This document shows, piece after piece, positions 35,467 through 44,890 of a stretch of 64,000 nucleotides of DNA (positions are counted from its first letter, which is position 1; each line of letters begins with the position of its first letter). The translations under genes and the position numbers were made by a program. Under the pieces are notes generated by a model. That model was not told the origin of the DNA. It saw only the letters and a list, made by a program, of their open reading frames with translations, and ran no database searches. The DNA is from Anaeromassilibacillus senegalensis (GTDB lineage: Bacteria; Bacillota; Clostridia; Oscillospirales; Acutalibacteraceae), in contig NZ_LN868538.1 of the NCBI RefSeq assembly GCF_001261775.1, positions 496,001 through 560,000 of the forward strand, written 5' to 3'.

Positions 35467-35898
35467 ATGAACATAAAAGAATTATCAAAGGAAGAAATAT
35501 GTTTCGCATTGGAACTGGTGTGGGAAGTCTTTCTGGAATTTGAAGCCCCGGATTACTCCCAGGAGGGAATCGAGGAGTTTCATCACTTTATCCAAAATGA
35601 AAAGGAAATGGACAAGCTGCGATTTTTTGGCGCCTTTCAGGAAACATTCCTGCTCGGCGTACTCGCAATGCGGCAAACCCATATCTGCCTGTTGTTTGTT
35701 AAAAAGGAGTTTCATCGAAAAGGGATTGCTAAATCGCTGTTTCAAGCTGTATTGGAGCAAATCAAGAGTGAAACCATCACGGTAAATTCCGCTCCCTATG
35801 CCGTAGAGATTTATCAAAAGCTGGGGTTCCTTCCCGCCGGTCCGGAACAAACCACCAATGGAATCCGTTCCACGTCCATGGTCTATACGCGCGAATAA
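35467..35898 (+). CDS. GNAT-family N-acetyltransferase
   Basis: 143 residues from the ATG at 35467 (MNIKELSKEEICFALELVWE); the frame is open further back but without a ribosome site or family residues. Motif A appears as LLFVKKEFHRKGIAKSLFQA (~77-96), the acetyl-CoA pyrophosphate loop R-x-x-G-I-A, and VNSAPYAVEIYQKLGFLPAG closes the fold. Substrate unknown. It ends before a strong hairpin. Confidence 0.85.
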   Translation: MNIKELSKEEICFALELVWEVFLEFEAPDYSQEGIEEFHHFIQNEKEMDKLRFFGAFQETFLLGVLAMRQTHICLLFVKKEFHRKGIAKSLFQAVLEQIKSETITVNSAPYAVEIYQKLGFLPAGPEQTTNGIRSTSMVYTRE

Positions 35899-35956
35899 AG
35901 TGCCATTGTATAAAACGAAATCTATTGCAGCAGAACTTTTCTTTGACTGCCCATAT

Positions 35957-36003
35957 AAAAATACCCGCGAAATCCGTTTTGCCTGGATTTTGCGGGTATT
36001 TTC
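35957..36003 (+). terminator. terminator after the acetyltransferase gene
   Basis: AAAATACCCGC/GCGGGTATTTT stem with an inner AAATCC/GGATTT pair; T-run on both sides. Confidence 0.8.
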
Positions 36004-36082
36004 ATGGCTTCTATTCATTTGCCTTTGTGTACAACGCGAAATCTTCCCCATCCCTTTATGTACCGGTTTTTCGTCGTCCTGT

Positions 36083-36625
36083 TCAAAGGCTTTCATTTCT
36101 CCATATTTTTGGCCTCACGGTGCCGTTGCTGTATTTTAAGAAAAATAAGAAAAACTCCTTTGGCTGGAATGTTCCGTTCTTAATGAATATTTCCTGCGCC
36201 TTATTGCCCATTTCCAGAAAATAGCCGGTTTCCGCATACCCGTTCCGCAGATAAAACCTCTTGCGCCTCAACCGTTGTTCCCTATCTTCCGCAGGCTCGT
36301 CGCACCTCTCGATCGATATAATGATTTTACGATCCGGATGAATGGATTGCACTTGCTCCAAAATTTTTTCGCCATATCCCTTTGACCGAAGGGTTTCATC
36401 CACCGCAAAGAACATGACGAACGCCAGGTCTTTTACCGCGGCCAAATAAACAAAGCCGCACAGAGTATCCCCATCATAAAAGGCCAGAAAGTCCGTACTC
36501 TTTGTCTTTGCCAGCGCAAGCATCAGCCAAAAGGGCATACGGTCTTCCTTTAAAAAAGACGCTGTATAGATTTCCTTTATTTTCTTTCTGTTTTTGCCTT
36601 TTACAGGTTCTACTGTCAAATTCAT
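36083..36625 (-). CDS. GNAT-family N-acetyltransferase
   Basis: 180 residues. FVMFFAVDETLRSKGYGEKI (~68-87) is motif A with the RSKGYG loop. The C-terminal part (RRKRFYLRNGYAETGYFLEM) gives the Tyr-bearing strand and helix. The last ~30 residues (FQPKEFFLFFLKYSNGTV) are extra to the core. Unlike its GNAT neighbours it has a basic N-terminus. Substrate unknown. Confidence 0.85.
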   Translation of the reverse strand: MNLTVEPVKGKNRKKIKEIYTASFLKEDRMPFWLMLALAKTKSTDFLAFYDGDTLCGFVYLAAVKDLAFVMFFAVDETLRSKGYGEKILEQVQSIHPDRKIIISIERCDEPAEDREQRLRRKRFYLRNGYAETGYFLEMGNKAQEIFIKNGTFQPKEFFLFFLKYSNGTVRPKIWRNESL

Positions 36626-36688
36626 TTCTCCTTTTCCGTCGTTCTTTTAATCCGCGGTTGCGGTTAAACGCACAACCATCCGTCTTTT

Positions 36689-37180
36689 TTACTGTGCGAT
36701 CCGATATTTGTACACGGAAACGGTGCGTCCCTCAATGCTGGAAGGGGATTCACGCAGGTATGCCGCACCCATTTTGTCATAAAACCCGTTGGCGTGCGGA
36801 TCGCTGAAAATGTACAGGCTGGGAATGCCCTCTTTTCGGCAGTATGTCTCCGCAAAATGCATCAGCCTGGTGCCAATCCCCTTTCCAATATAGGCAGGCA
36901 GCAGGAAAAGATGCTCCAGCCAAAAGCCCTTGCGCACCAAGACCTTTCCCGCATGAAAATCCTTCTTCACCTCCACAATGGAAAAATACCCGATTGGTTT
37001 TCCCACTGTTTCCGCCACATAAACGCGGTTTTCCAGAATATAGCGGGACGTGATCGTCAGTTCATCTTTCCAAACGCGGTAGTAGGATTCCGGATCGTTC
37101 CAATGCCTTTTGGATGCAAAGGAAATCTTGGTGAGCGCCTCATGGTCGTTGGGTCTGGCGGGCCGAATGTGGATTTCCAT
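36689..37180 (-). CDS. GNAT-family N-acetyltransferase
   Basis: 163 residues from the ATG at 37180, chosen for AAAGGAGGGAA ahead of it. IRPARPNDHEALTKISFASK at the start, then WLEHLFLLPAYIGKGIGTRL (~86-105) as the CoA loop and IFSDPHANGFYDKMGAAYLR at the end. It sits between alr and another GNAT gene on the same strand; the alr terminator separates it from alr. Confidence 0.88.
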   Translation of the reverse strand: MEIHIRPARPNDHEALTKISFASKRHWNDPESYYRVWKDELTITSRYILENRVYVAETVGKPIGYFSIVEVKKDFHAGKVLVRKGFWLEHLFLLPAYIGKGIGTRLMHFAETYCRKEGIPSLYIFSDPHANGFYDKMGAAYLRESPSSIEGRTVSVYKYRIAQ

Positions 37181-37202
37181 ACAGGTTCCCTCCTTTTTCT
37201 GC

Positions 37203-37230
37203 AAAAAAAGGGCGGCCCAAAAGGCCGCCC
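37203..37230 (-). terminator. intrinsic terminator after alr
   Basis: Stem GGGCGGCC/GGCCGCCC, 5-nt loop, then seven T on the minus strand, directly after the alr stop. Confidence 0.92.
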
Positions 37231-37234
37231 AAAC

Positions 37235-38431
37235 TTATTGCGTATTGGAACAAAGATAGTCCAGCTCCGCAACCGCCTCGCCGTTGCGGTAATAGACGCG
37301 CGGCACGCGCTTGCTGAGCAGGCAGACCAGTTCGTAGCTGATGGTATGATTGTAAGCCGCCAATTCATCCACAGAAATGGCCGCGTCGCCGTCACACCCA
37401 AAGAGCGTTACAACGTCTCCCTCTTTCGCGTCCTTGATCGAGGTAACGTTGACCATCAGCTGGTCCATGCACACCCGGCCGATGATCTTGGCCTTTTTGC
37501 CGCGGATCAGCACACTGGCGCGGGTATACAGGTGACGGGAATAGCCGTCCGCATAGCCGACCGGCACGGTTGCCACCACCGTCTGCTTCTTTGTCGTATA
37601 GCGGCGTCCGTAACTGACGCTGGTCTGCGGCTCCACCGTCTTGATCATGGAAATGATCGACTTCAACTGCATTGCCGGGCGCAGATCGATCTTGTTCTTC
37701 ACCTGTCCCGAAGGGTTCAGGCCGTAAAGGATGATGCCGGGACGCACCATGTCCAGCTGCGCGTCCGGATAGTCCAGCACGGCAGCGGAATTGGAACAGT
37801 GTTTGAGCGGGAAGGTGATGCCGCGCAGGGCAAGCTGGTCCACCAGCTTGCGGAAGAGGTCCAGCTGCATCAGCGTGTATCCGCAGCCGTCATTTCCCTC
37901 GTCTGCAACGGCAAAATGGGAAAAGATGCCCTCGGCCTCAAGTCCTTCCAGCGCGCAGATGTTGGCAATTTCCTCTATTGTACCCACATCGCGCGACGGG
38001 TCCTGAAACATAAAGCCAATACGGCTCATGCCGGTGTCCACCTTGATGTGGGCGCGGACTTTTACCCCGGCCTCCTGTGCGCAGGCGGCAAGGCGCTCCC
38101 CGTATTCTCTGGATAAAATGGCCTGTGCCACATCCATATTGCTTAGTTCCTTCGCCATTTCCGGCGGCGTATAGCCCAGCACCAGGATCGGCAGGCCGAT
38201 CTGCGCATTGCGCAGCTGGATCGCTTCCTCCAGATTGGAAACGGCAAACCAGTCGGCGCCCAGTTCCTCGTATTCGCGCGCCAAAAGCTCCGCGCCGTGG
38301 CCGTAGGCGTCCGCCTTGATGACGCAACAGACCTTTGTCTCCGGCTTCAATTGTTTTTTGATCTCTCTGAAATTGTGCGCAATGGCATCCAGGTCGATTT
38401 CCGCCCAGGTGCGTCTGAAAAAGTCGCTCAT
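37235..38431 (-). CDS. alr: alanine racemase
   Basis: 398 residues; makes D-Ala for the cell wall with PLP. The PLP lysine lies in CCVIKADAYGHGAELLA (~39), and the barrel continues through KVDTGMSRIGF and HCSNSAAVLDYP. The C-terminal beta domain carries VGYADGYSRHL and VCMDQLMVNVT, the usual family signatures. The catalytic Tyr is expected in SVSYGRRYTTKK. It is 103 nt past purL, with a large GC hairpin between. Confidence 0.97.
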   Translation of the reverse strand: MSDFFRRTWAEIDLDAIAHNFREIKKQLKPETKVCCVIKADAYGHGAELLAREYEELGADWFAVSNLEEAIQLRNAQIGLPILVLGYTPPEMAKELSNMDVAQAILSREYGERLAACAQEAGVKVRAHIKVDTGMSRIGFMFQDPSRDVGTIEEIANICALEGLEAEGIFSHFAVADEGNDGCGYTLMQLDLFRKLVDQLALRGITFPLKHCSNSAAVLDYPDAQLDMVRPGIILYGLNPSGQVKNKIDLRPAMQLKSIISMIKTVEPQTSVSYGRRYTTKKQTVVATVPVGYADGYSRHLYTRASVLIRGKKAKIIGRVCMDQLMVNVTSIKDAKEGDVVTLFGCDGDAAISVDELAAYNHTISYELVCLLSKRVPRVYYRNGEAVAELDYLCSNTQ

Positions 38432-38471
38432 ATTCTTACTTTACGCTCCCAAACTTTCTATTCTCTCAAAT

Positions 38472-38511
38472 CGGACGCGCCGCGGCATCTGCATGCGTGG
38501 CGGCGCGTCCG
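38472..38511. terminator. GC-rich hairpin between purL and alr
   Basis: CGGACGCGCCGC/GCGGCGCGTCCG, 12-bp perfect stem, 16-nt loop. A TTTT run exists only on the plus side, while both genes are on the minus strand, so as a purL terminator it is weak; it may be a processing signal. Confidence 0.5.
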
Positions 38512-38534
38512 GGTTTTACACAGCGGTGGGTTCC

Positions 38535-41500
38535 TTATTTAAAGTATGCCACGCCGGATTCAAAAATACGCTGATCTTTTTCTCCCGGCACATTCAGGCA
38601 AATATTTTCGCCCCTGCGCTCGGAATGGCCCATCTTGCCGAGAATACGGCCGTCCGGGCTGGTGATTCCCTCGATCGCACAGACGGAACCATTCGGGTTC
38701 CAGGCGATGTCGCCGCTGGGATTGCCCGCCGGGTCCACATACTGCGTGGCAATCTGCCCATTGGCAATCAGCCTGGACACCTCCGCGTCGCTGGCCACAA
38801 AGCGGCCCTCGCCGTGGGACACCGGGACGGTAAACACATCGCCTGCGTTAACGCCGGAGAACCATGGCGACTTGACCGAGGTCACGCGCGTATAGACCAT
38901 GCGGGATACGTGGCGGCCCAGCGTGTTGAACGTCAGGGTCGGCGCGTCCTCGCTCAGCTCCATAATTTCGCCGTACGGCACCAGTCCCAGCTTGATCAGC
39001 GCCTGGAAGCCGTTGCAGATGCCCAACATCAGGCCGTCGCGCTTTTGCAGCAGCTCCGCGACCGCGTCCGCAATCTTCGGGTTGCGGAATGTGGTGGCGA
39101 TGAACTTGCCGGAGCCGTCCGGCTCATCTCCGCCGGAGAATCCGCCGGGCAGCATGATGATCTGCGCGTTGCGGATGGCCTTTTCCATGCGGTCAATCGT
39201 GTACTCAATATCGGAAGAGTGGAGATTGCGCACCACCAGGACCTCCGCCTCCGCGCCGGCGCGCTCAAACGCGCGGGCGGAATCATATTCGCAGTTGGTC
39301 CCGGGGAAAACCGGGATGAACACGCGCGGTTTGGCAACCTTAATCGCCGGGGCTTTTGTATTGCGCTCCGTACAGAGCGGCACGTCCTCCGTCACGGCGA
39401 CCGCGGGCGCGCCGTTCGGGAAGATTTTTTCCAGCGTGCCCGTCCAGCGGCTGACCAGCTGATTCAGCGGCAGACGCTCCCCGCCGATGACAACTTCCGG
39501 ATTGGCGGTCGTCTCACCCAGCAGGATCGCGGCGCTGTCTCGGATCGGCACACCGTCCGCCAGCTCCGCTACAATGAAGCCGGACAGCGGTGCAAACAGA
39601 ACGCCCTCGTCCTCATTATCGAAGTCAAAGCCGAGCCCGTTGCCAAAGCACATCTTTGCAACGGCAGCCGCCGCGCCGCCCTCTTTTACAACGGATGCGG
39701 AAAGGATGCTGCCGTCGGCGATCTTCTCGCCGAGCACCTGATAGTACCGCTTCAAGCGTTCCCAGTCGGGCAGCATGGTCTTCGCGTCCTCCGGCAGAGG
39801 CACCAGCACCACACGGGAACCCGCCTTCTGGAATGCGGCGGATTTTGTTTTGCTCGCTTTTGTCATGCCGACTGCAAAGCTGACCAGCGTGGGCGGCACG
39901 TCCATCTGCTCAAACGTACCGGACATACTGTCCTTGCCGCCGATGGACGGCAGACCCATGCCCAGCTGTGCGGAGAGCGCGCCCAGCAGCGCCGCCGCCG
40001 GTTTGCCCCAGCGCTTGGGATCGTTGCGGAGGCGTTCAAAATATTCCTGGAAGGTCAGGCGGCACTTCAGCGGGTCCGCCCCCGCCACACAGAGCTTGGA
40101 AAGGCTCTCCACTACGGCATACGCCGCGCCGTGGAACGGGGAGAACCGCGCGATGCCCGGAATATAGCCGTAGCTCATCACGGTCGCGTCGTCCGTCTCC
40201 CGGCTGCCCACCGGCAGCTTGGCCACCATGGCTTCTTCGGGGGTGAGCTGGTATTTGCCCGCAAACGGCATCAGCACGGTCGCCGCGCCGATGCTCGCAT
40301 CAAAGCGCTCCGCCAGCCCCTTCTGGCAGCAGACCTCCAGGCGGGCGAGGTTGTCGCCAAACGCCTGCGCCAGCGGCTTGCCCTTCAGGCAGTCCGGCAC
40401 CAGCTTGCGGTAGTTCTGCTCCGGATTGGGCGCGGTGATCTCCACATCCGTGCGCTGGGTCACGCCGTTTGTATTCAGGAAGGAACGTGCGACATCGACG
40501 ATCACGTCGCCGCGCCACTCCATTTTCAGGCGGGGGGACTCGGTTACAACGGCAACCACCTGTGCGTTGAGGTTTTCCTCCGCGGCGGCGTCGCAGAACG
40601 CGTCCACATCGCCGGGGGCCAGCACAACCGCCATGCGCTCCTGAGATTCGGAGATCGCCAGTTCCGTGCCGTCCAGCCCTTCATATTTTTTGGGGACTTT
40701 ATTCAAATCGATTTCCAGGCCGTCCGCCAGCTCACCGATGGCAACACACACGCCGCCCGCACCGAAGTCGTTGCAGCGCTTGATCAGCCGGGAAACCTTC
40801 GGGTCGCGGAACAATCGCTGAATTTTGCGCTCCGTGGGCGGGTTACCCTTCTGGACCTCCGCGCCGCAGACCTCCACGGACTGTTCCGTGTGGGCCTTGC
40901 TGGAACCGGTTGCGCCGCCGATGCCGTCGCGCCCGGTGCTGCCGCCCAGCAGGACGATGATGTCGCCCGCCTTCGGCTCCTCGCGCACCACGTTGCTCTT
41001 CGGGGAAGCGCCGATGACCGCGCCGATCTCCATGCGCTTCGCCACATAGCCGGGGTCGTACAGCTCGGTGACCTGCCCGGTCGCCAGACCGATCTGGTTG
41101 CCGTAGGAGCTGTAGCCGGAGGCCGCGCCCGTGGTGATCTTGCGGGTGGGCAGCTTGCCGTGCAGCGTCTCCTCGAACGGAAGACACGGATTGCCGGAAC
41201 CAGTCACGCGCATCGCCTGATAGACGTACGCCCTGCCGGAGAGCGGGTCGCGGATCGCGCCGCCCAGGCAGGTGGCCGCGCCGCCGAACGGCTCGATCTC
41301 CGTCGGATGGTTGTGCGTCTCGTTTTTAAACTGCACCAGCCAGGTTTCCTCTTTGCCGTCGATGGTCACGGGAACCTCAATGGAGCAGGCATTGATCTCA
41401 TCGCTGACGTCGAGATCCGGAATCTGGCCACGCTTGCGCAGCAGCTTCATCCCGATGACCGCCATATCCATCAGGGAAACCGGACGGTCCGTCTCGCCGT

Positions 41501-42290
41501 ACACCTCGTCGCGTGCCTCATAGTAGGCTTTGAGCGCGTCTTCAATCGCGGAGCTGAGCGCGCCCTGCGCAATGGTGATATTCTCCAGCCGTGTGGAGAA
41601 GGTGGTATGGCGGCAGTGGTCGCTCCAATATGTATCGATCACACGCAGTTCCGTGACGCTTGGGTCGCGGTTTTCCTGATTGCGGAAATAGTCGCGGCAG
41701 AATACCAGGTCCTCCAGCGTCATCGCAAAGCCCATGCTGTCATAATAATTTTTCATCTCCTCGTCGTCCCAGGCAATAAAGCCTTCAACGCGCGCCACGT
41801 CCGGCGGCACATCCGCCTGCATGTCCAGCGACGCCGGCTTCTCCAGGGAGGCCAGGCGGCTTTCCACCGGATTGACCAGATAATTCTGAATCCGGCCCAG
41901 CTTGTCCGCGTCCAGGTTCCCCTTGAGGGCGATCACGCGGGCGGTCAGCACCTGCGGGCGCTCGCCCTGTGTGAGCAGCTGCACGCACTGCGCGGCGGAA
42001 TCCGCGCGCTGGTCGTACTGGCCGGGCAGGTATTCCATCGCAAAAACGGAATATCCCTTGGGCAACGGATATTCCTCATCATAAACGGTATCCACATTCG
42101 GTTCCGAGAAGATGGTGCCGCGCGCGGCCTCAAATTCCATTTTGCTCAGTCCGGAAATGTCGTACCGGTTCAGTAATTTTAAATCTTCGACCGGCATTCC
42201 CAGATTTTCCACCAGATCAGCCTTCATGTGCTGCGCTTCCACGTCGAAGCCGGGTTTCTTTTCTACAAATACTCTGATAACGTCAGACAT
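38535..42290 (-). CDS. purL: phosphoribosylformylglycinamidine synthase, large single-chain form
   Basis: 1251 residues from the ATG at 42290; the frame goes on upstream through the promoter region, so the inner ATG with GGGGGAGAC is used. It converts FGAR + Gln + ATP to FGAM in purine synthesis. An N-terminal PurS-like part (~1-150) is followed by two ATP-grasp-like PurL halves (HNHPTEIEPFGGAATCLGGA; SSIGGKDSM-type PSIGGKDSMSGTFEQ). A class I glutaminase ends it (VFIPVFPGTNCEYDSARAFE, nucleophile Cys in LMLGICNGFQALIKLG, HGEGRF). No other pur genes are adjacent. Confidence 0.97.
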   Translation of the reverse strand: MSDVIRVFVEKKPGFDVEAQHMKADLVENLGMPVEDLKLLNRYDISGLSKMEFEAARGTIFSEPNVDTVYDEEYPLPKGYSVFAMEYLPGQYDQRADSAAQCVQLLTQGERPQVLTARVIALKGNLDADKLGRIQNYLVNPVESRLASLEKPASLDMQADVPPDVARVEGFIAWDDEEMKNYYDSMGFAMTLEDLVFCRDYFRNQENRDPSVTELRVIDTYWSDHCRHTTFSTRLENITIAQGALSSAIEDALKAYYEARDEVYGETDRPVSLMDMAVIGMKLLRKRGQIPDLDVSDEINACSIEVPVTIDGKEETWLVQFKNETHNHPTEIEPFGGAATCLGGAIRDPLSGRAYVYQAMRVTGSGNPCLPFEETLHGKLPTRKITTGAASGYSSYGNQIGLATGQVTELYDPGYVAKRMEIGAVIGASPKSNVVREEPKAGDIIVLLGGSTGRDGIGGATGSSKAHTEQSVEVCGAEVQKGNPPTERKIQRLFRDPKVSRLIKRCNDFGAGGVCVAIGELADGLEIDLNKVPKKYEGLDGTELAISESQERMAVVLAPGDVDAFCDAAAEENLNAQVVAVVTESPRLKMEWRGDVIVDVARSFLNTNGVTQRTDVEITAPNPEQNYRKLVPDCLKGKPLAQAFGDNLARLEVCCQKGLAERFDASIGAATVLMPFAGKYQLTPEEAMVAKLPVGSRETDDATVMSYGYIPGIARFSPFHGAAYAVVESLSKLCVAGADPLKCRLTFQEYFERLRNDPKRWGKPAAALLGALSAQLGMGLPSIGGKDSMSGTFEQMDVPPTLVSFAVGMTKASKTKSAAFQKAGSRVVLVPLPEDAKTMLPDWERLKRYYQVLGEKIADGSILSASVVKEGGAAAAVAKMCFGNGLGFDFDNEDEGVLFAPLSGFIVAELADGVPIRDSAAILLGETTANPEVVIGGERLPLNQLVSRWTGTLEKIFPNGAPAVAVTEDVPLCTERNTKAPAIKVAKPRVFIPVFPGTNCEYDSARAFERAGAEAEVLVVRNLHSSDIEYTIDRMEKAIRNAQIIMLPGGFSGGDEPDGSGKFIATTFRNPKIADAVAELLQKRDGLMLGICNGFQALIKLGLVPYGEIMELSEDAPTLTFNTLGRHVSRMVYTRVTSVKSPWFSGVNAGDVFTVPVSHGEGRFVASDAEVSRLIANGQIATQYVDPAGNPSGDIAWNPNGSVCAIEGITSPDGRILGKMGHSERRGENICLNVPGEKDQRIFESGVAYFK

Positions 42291-42517
42291 TGTCTCCCCC
42301 GTTTCCCTGTGCCGCCCCTTGCGCGGCGGACAGATTTTGATACGACTATCATAGCATATTTTGCCTCCGTAATAAAGAGTGTCCAGCCATTTTAAAGAGA
42401 CAGAGATACGCCCGTAAACTTCCAATAAATTGGTCAGGAAGCACGAAGTCCCGCGTAAATCCAGTCGTTTCCCGTACATAATCGAATAAAAAGAGCGGAA
42501 AAATACGCAAAAAAGGT

Positions 42518-42546
42518 TTGACAGACACCGCCGCACCCAGTAGACT
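42518..42546 (+). promoter_or_regulatory. sigma-A promoter of the 42621 gene
   Basis: TTGACA, 17 nt, TAGACT. The 330-nt gap also must hold the purL promoter, on the minus strand; a TATGAT at about 42345-42350 with a poor -35 is the best candidate. Confidence 0.7.
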
Positions 42547-42620
42547 GATACTAGAGATTTTTTGTGTGATATTCAAGGAGACGGAACCCGTTTCCCGGCA
42601 TAAAAAGGAGGCATATACCA

Positions 42621-43151
42621 TTGGAAAAGCTGAAAGCTTATTTAAAAAGCCCCTGCGACCAAACGCTGGACGCGCTGTGGGAGGATTCTGGTTCTCTGTT
42701 CTGGGTGGACTGGCGTGATTACGACGACGCCATCGTTCAGTATGCGGACGGATACCTGGAGGACGGGGACACCGTCTCCGCACAGGTGCGCGATTCCAGC
42801 CTGGAGCGCGGATTTGATATGGTCATTACCATGGGAGACAAGCAGGTAACGGTCCCCTACGCGGATTCCCACGCCGACCGGGATACCACCCTTATCGCGT
42901 TGAGCGGTATTCTGGCGCCGAAATACCAGCTGCGCTGGTTTATGGAGACGCTGGGCGGCGACACACTCGCCTTCTGCCTGCTGCCCGCCGCTGCATGGGA
43001 AGAGCTGGAACAGGAATACACCAAACCGGTTGTAGACTTCTATTTCCAGCCGGTTGCGCCGGATCTAAAAATGTTTGAGCTCTCCGTGGACGAGGTGTGG
43101 GACCTGCTGGAAGCGCGGCGCGAACAAAACCCGATGGCGCAACATGGATGA
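42621..43151 (+). CDS. hypothetical protein
   Basis: 176 residues from TTG at 42621 with AAAAGGAGG ahead. Acidic, soluble, no signal peptide or membrane segment. Features: LFWVDWRDYDDAIVQYADGY, HADRDTTLIALSGILAPKYQ, EQEYTKPVVDFYFQPVAPDL. Not recognised. It overlaps the next gene by 8 nt. Confidence 0.7.
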   Translation: MEKLKAYLKSPCDQTLDALWEDSGSLFWVDWRDYDDAIVQYADGYLEDGDTVSAQVRDSSLERGFDMVITMGDKQVTVPYADSHADRDTTLIALSGILAPKYQLRWFMETLGGDTLAFCLLPAAAWEELEQEYTKPVVDFYFQPVAPDLKMFELSVDEVWDLLEARREQNPMAQHG

Positions 43152-43593
43152 GACGCCCCGCGTACAGGAAGCCGGGCCGGGCGACCTGCACGACTTACTG
43201 CACTTATATACGCACCTGCACGACTCCGCCCCATCCGGAACAGATGCGGCGGTCTTCTCGCTGTGGGAGCAACTCTGCGCCGACCCATCCTACCATATAT
43301 TGATCGTCCGGCTGGACGGACAAATCGTATCCTCCTGCACGCTGGTGGTGATCCCCAACCTGACGCGCGGGCAGCGTCCGTATGCGCTGATTGAAAACGT
43401 CGTCACCCATGGAGAATACCGCGGACGCGGGCTGGCTTCCCTCTGTCTGCGGCGCGCAAGAGAGCTGGCGCGGCAGGCCGGCTGTTACAAAATGATGCTG
43501 CTGACCGGTTCCAAGCAGGAAAACACCCTGCGCTTTTATGAACGGGCCGGGTTCAACCGGAACGACAAGACGGCGTTCGTCCAGTGGCTGTGA
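43144..43593 (+). CDS. GNAT-family N-acetyltransferase
   Basis: 149 residues from the ATG at 43144. ALIENVVTHGEYRGRGLASL (~78-97) is the GNAT motif A with the RGRG loop, followed by QAGCYKMMLLTGSKQENTLR and FYERAGFNRNDKTAFVQWL. It resembles the phosphinothricin-type/aminoalkylphosphonate GNATs by its end. It is coupled with the unknown gene upstream. Substrate unknown. Confidence 0.9.
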   Translation: MDETPRVQEAGPGDLHDLLHLYTHLHDSAPSGTDAAVFSLWEQLCADPSYHILIVRLDGQIVSSCTLVVIPNLTRGQRPYALIENVVTHGEYRGRGLASLCLRRARELARQAGCYKMMLLTGSKQENTLRFYERAGFNRNDKTAFVQWL

Positions 43594-43630
43594 CCGTCCA
43601 GCTGCATCGGATCTCCTTGTAAACATAATT

Positions 43631-43667
43631 AAAGAGCCGGAAGGAACGAATCCTTCCGGCTCTTTTT
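43631..43667. terminator. bidirectional terminator
   Basis: 15-bp perfect stem AAAGAGCCGGAAGGA/TCCTTCCGGCTCTTT, 5-nt loop, T-runs on both strands, between converging genes. Confidence 0.93.
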
Positions 43668-43687
43668 CAGTTGATTTATTAAGTTTG

Positions 43688-44746
43688 TCAGGCAGGCGAA
43701 ACCATGAAGATCATGGACACGTCGTCAATGATGTACGTGAACGAGGCGTTATCGCCCAACGCCACTTTCACATCCTGCTCACCCAGCACATCGCCCAATT
43801 CTTCGTCAATTTCATATTTGCGATCCGGTTCAAAGCCCGCGATCACACTGGAACGCAGGGCCGCCAGCAGCTTCAGCTCCTCGTCGCTTGCCTGATCCGT
43901 ACTGACACCGACAAACAGGCTGACCAGATTGCCGCTCGTGGGACTTTCCCGCAGCAAAATGCTCAGACCGTCGCTGTGCTTATAGGTGTGCACCAGCCTG
44001 CCGTTCTCATCCGTTTCCGAAGCGGTTTGCCAGGCGGACATTTTTCCATCCCCATATTCCTCTGTCACCGCATCCAGTTCGGAAACCATACTGGAAACCG
44101 TCATGGAAAATTCTTTCTCCGCCGGGTTTCCGGCCTCATCCGGAGAACTGCCGGTGCCAAACGACTCCAACGGAACCACGCTGATATACATAGCCCCGTT
44201 CTGGAAACCCAGGCTGAAGGCCGCCTGCTCCCCAAATGCGTATTCCTGCTGTCCCAGCTGGGTGATGATCTCCGAAGTCTTCCCCGGTTCAAACTGGTCG
44301 ATCACCTCCGCCTGCAATGCCGTGATGAAGTCCGATTCTCCATCCGTCAGATCGTCCAGATTTGCAACCATCATCACCTCTACCAGCTTACCGCTCTGCT
44401 CCTCTCTGGCCAGCGCCAGTTGAAAGGCTTTTTTATAATCGTAGACCTGCATCGGGTTGCCGTTCAGGTCCGTACTCTCCGCCGTATTCCATGTGGAGAG
44501 CTTCCCACCGCTGAACGCGTCCGAAAAGCCGTCCAGATACTGGAACAGGCTGTCCGCCGTCATGGAAAACGCCGGCGTTTTGGGCGCCTCGGAAGAGGGT
44601 TCCTGACTGCTCTCCGGCGGCGTACTGGAGACCGCCGCGCTTTCCGGCGCGGAAGACGGTTCCGAAGAAGACGGCTGCTCGCCGCTGTTTCCGCACCCTG
44701 TCAGCATCAGGCATAATGCTGCAACAATTACTGCCAATTTTTTCAT
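43688..44746 (-). CDS. lipoprotein with an internally duplicated domain
   Basis: 352 residues. The signal ends in the lipobox LTGC with Cys at 18 (MKKLAVIVAALCLMLTGCGN). A Ser/Pro/Glu-rich linker (~20-58) precedes two related ~130-residue halves. They begin FSMTADSLFQYLDGFSDAFS (~61) and FSMTVSSMVSELDAVTEEYG (~215), each with a GK.S.W.TA element next (GGKLSTWNTA and DGKMSAWQTA). No known domain is recognised. It should sit on the outer face of the membrane. Confidence 0.85.
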   Translation of the reverse strand: MKKLAVIVAALCLMLTGCGNSGEQPSSSEPSSAPESAAVSSTPPESSQEPSSEAPKTPAFSMTADSLFQYLDGFSDAFSGGKLSTWNTAESTDLNGNPMQVYDYKKAFQLALAREEQSGKLVEVMMVANLDDLTDGESDFITALQAEVIDQFEPGKTSEIITQLGQQEYAFGEQAAFSLGFQNGAMYISVVPLESFGTGSSPDEAGNPAEKEFSMTVSSMVSELDAVTEEYGDGKMSAWQTASETDENGRLVHTYKHSDGLSILLRESPTSGNLVSLFVGVSTDQASDEELKLLAALRSSVIAGFEPDRKYEIDEELGDVLGEQDVKVALGDNASFTYIIDDVSMIFMVSPA

Positions 44747-44767
44747 ATTGATTCCTCCTTGGGAGAA

Positions 44768-44796
44768 ATCATAGCACAGATTTTCGACAAACGCAA
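44768..44796 (-). promoter_or_regulatory. sigma-A promoter of the lipoprotein gene
   Basis: Minus strand TTGCGT, 17 nt, TATGAT, ~22 nt before the ATG at 44746. Confidence 0.6.
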
Positions 44797-44845
44797 CAAT
44801 TTCCGCCTTTAAAGAAGGTGAAAAGTTGCCACTTTTTACAAATCA

Positions 44846-44877
44846 TAAAAAAGGAACGTACCGCAGTACGCTCCTTT
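44846..44877 (-). terminator. terminator after the nitroreductase gene
   Basis: Stem AAAGGA-CGTAC/GTACG-TCCTTT with one mismatch, six T on the minus strand. Confidence 0.85.
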
Positions 44878-44890
44878 CCATGTCACGCTA

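Noticed and set aside
38472..38511. Riboswitch or T-box before alr
   Set aside because: The gap holds one simple GC hairpin; no T-box sequence or conserved riboswitch core was found.
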